Source of the DNA: Egerieenecus merdigallinarum
GTDB lineage: Bacteria > Bacillota > Clostridia > Christensenellales > Aristaeellaceae
Assembly (NCBI GenBank): GCA_018711985.1
Contig: DVHS01000022.1
Coordinates: 1 to 7,176 of the forward strand
DNA length: 7,176 nt
Reading direction: 5' to 3'
Below, in pieces: positions 6,887 through 7,176 of this stretch. The translations under genes and the position numbers were made by a program. How positions within the stretch are numbered: position 1 is the stretch's first letter; each line of letters starts with the position of its first letter. The notes beneath the pieces were generated by a model. The model was not told the DNA's origin and ran no database searches. It worked only from the letters and a program-made list of their open reading frames with translations.

Positions 6887-6973
6887 TGCTACAAATTTGC
6901 ACGGTTTCCATCCGTTGTAGATTTGTATAGTTTTCATCTACTGCAATTTGTACAATTTTTCATCTACTGCAAA
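6887..6973. repeat. Degenerate 26-base tandem repeat, three units and a partial
   Basis: Units lie at 6887-6912, 6913-6938 and 6939-6964, each ending in CATC, followed by a nine-base partial unit at 6965-6973 whose first seven bases repeat the start of unit 3. Units 1 and 2 are identical at 17 of 26 positions, and all nine differences are transitions. Units 2 and 3 differ by six transitions and two single-base indels that cancel in length. The common core is ATTTG followed by a T-run and CATC. CTACAA in unit 1 can pair with TTGTAG in unit 2 (6889-6894 with 6915-6920). It is not a CRISPR array, as there are no spacers. Confidence 0.65.
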
Positions 6974-6977
6974 GGGC

Positions 6978-7043
6978 CCGAAGGTTTCCAAAGGGCGATC
7001 GGAAAGCCCTTTGGTCGCCTCCGCAGAGGCGAAATCTTCTGCG
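6978..7043 (+). repeat. 66-base structured intergenic repeat, copy 2
   Basis: This copy matches copy 1 at 60 of 66 positions without a gap. Hairpin I is identical in the stem and has one loop change. In hairpin II the stem is TCGCCTC, loop CGCA, GAGGCGA, so two base pairs have been exchanged relative to copy 1 while pairing is kept. The tail reads TCTGCG, which still pairs with CGCAGA. It lies 186 bases after the EamA stop codon, directly after the 26-base tandem array. Confidence 0.85.
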
Positions 7044-7081
7044 AAACAGAGAAAAGCAAGGAAGGTCTTTCCTCAGCCTTC

Positions 7082-7103
7082 CACAAGAAACCTAGTTTTT
7101 GTG
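7082..7103. other. Small A+T-rich hairpin between repeat copies 2 and 3
   Basis: Bases 7082-7091 pair with 7095-7103 (CACAA and AAAC with GTTT and TTGTG) apart from one bulged G, around the three-base loop CTA. The plus strand continues with A residues rather than T, and the minus strand also lacks a T tract after the stem, so it is not an obvious terminator. Together with the GGAAGG/CCTTCC inverted repeat just before it (7060-7081), it may belong to the spacer of a composite repeat. Confidence 0.35.
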
Positions 7104-7133
7104 AAAAACCCTATCCGCCCCAAGAGGAGAGCG

Positions 7134-7176
7134 CCGAAGGTTTCCAAAGGGCGAGCGGAAAGCCCTTTGGTCGCCT
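7134..7176 (+). repeat. 66-base structured intergenic repeat, copy 3, cut by window end
   Basis: The first 43 bases are present and the rest lies outside the window. Hairpin I is identical in its stem to copies 1 and 2. The loop has G where copy 1 has C and copy 2 has T, so the only varying base of hairpin I is an unpaired one. The visible start of hairpin II, TCGCCT, agrees with copy 2. The copy starts 156 bases after the start of copy 2, in the same orientation. Confidence 0.8.

Larger units (their letters stand above)
6792..7176. other. Gene-free right edge, filled with repeats
   Basis: No plausible gene lies in these 385 bases. The first 95 bases after the EamA stop hold only a weak imperfect hairpin (AGCC/GGCT near 6820-6840) and an A5/T5 hairpin near 6861-6874, neither a good terminator. 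The rest consists of the 26-base tandem array, the second 66-base repeat, a spacer with a small hairpin and the truncated third repeat. The array is clearly A+T-rich relative to everything else in the window. Confidence 0.7.

Noticed and set aside
6887..6973. CRISPR array
   Set aside because: The 26-base units are contiguous and degenerate, with no unique spacers between them and no cas genes in the window.

Overview
This window reads as chromosomal DNA of a G+C-rich Clostridia-type bacterium. The grounds are strong AGGAGG-type ribosome binding sites, a compact NupNOPQ-type nucleoside ABC transporter operon in the order known from Bacillus, and Firmicutes-like protein sequences. The taxon is an inference and cannot be settled from this window.

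Layout. Positions 1-231 hold no gene. They contain two large palindromes at the left edge (1-42 and 51-87) and a textbook intrinsic terminator (142-187, minus strand). Positions 232-4878 form one minus-strand operon, read from right to left: a BMP/PnrA-family substrate-binding protein (3889-4878), a double-domain ABC ATPase (2246-3787), and two BPD_transp_2 permeases (1167-2249 and 232-1167). The last three genes overlap by 4 and 1 bases, so they are probably translationally coupled. The binding-protein gene is separated from the ATPase by 101 bases carrying a strong GC hairpin followed by a T tract. This is a likely partial terminator or mRNA stabiliser that would let binding protein be made in excess. 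Positions 4879-5044 are a divergent control region. Two plus-strand genes follow: a flavodoxin-fold NAD(P)H oxidoreductase related to AzoR (5045-5650) and a ten-helix EamA/DMT exporter-type protein (5904-6791). The last 385 bases (6792-7176) hold no gene and are filled with repeats.

The transporter genes make one system: the binding protein captures a nucleoside-like ligand outside the membrane, the two permeases form the channel and the ATPase drives uptake. The oxidoreductase and the EamA protein have no evident functional link to it.

The most unusual material is outside the genes. A 66-base element occurs twice in full (5749-5814 and 6978-7043) and a third time cut by the window end (7134-7176), all in the same orientation. 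The two full copies differ at only six positions, and five of those six changes preserve base pairing in two overlapping hairpins. This points to a structured, probably transcribed repeat with two alternative folds. I do not recognise it as a named family. A degenerate 26-base tandem array (6887-6973) abuts the second copy, and copies 1 and 2 bracket the EamA gene as direct repeats.
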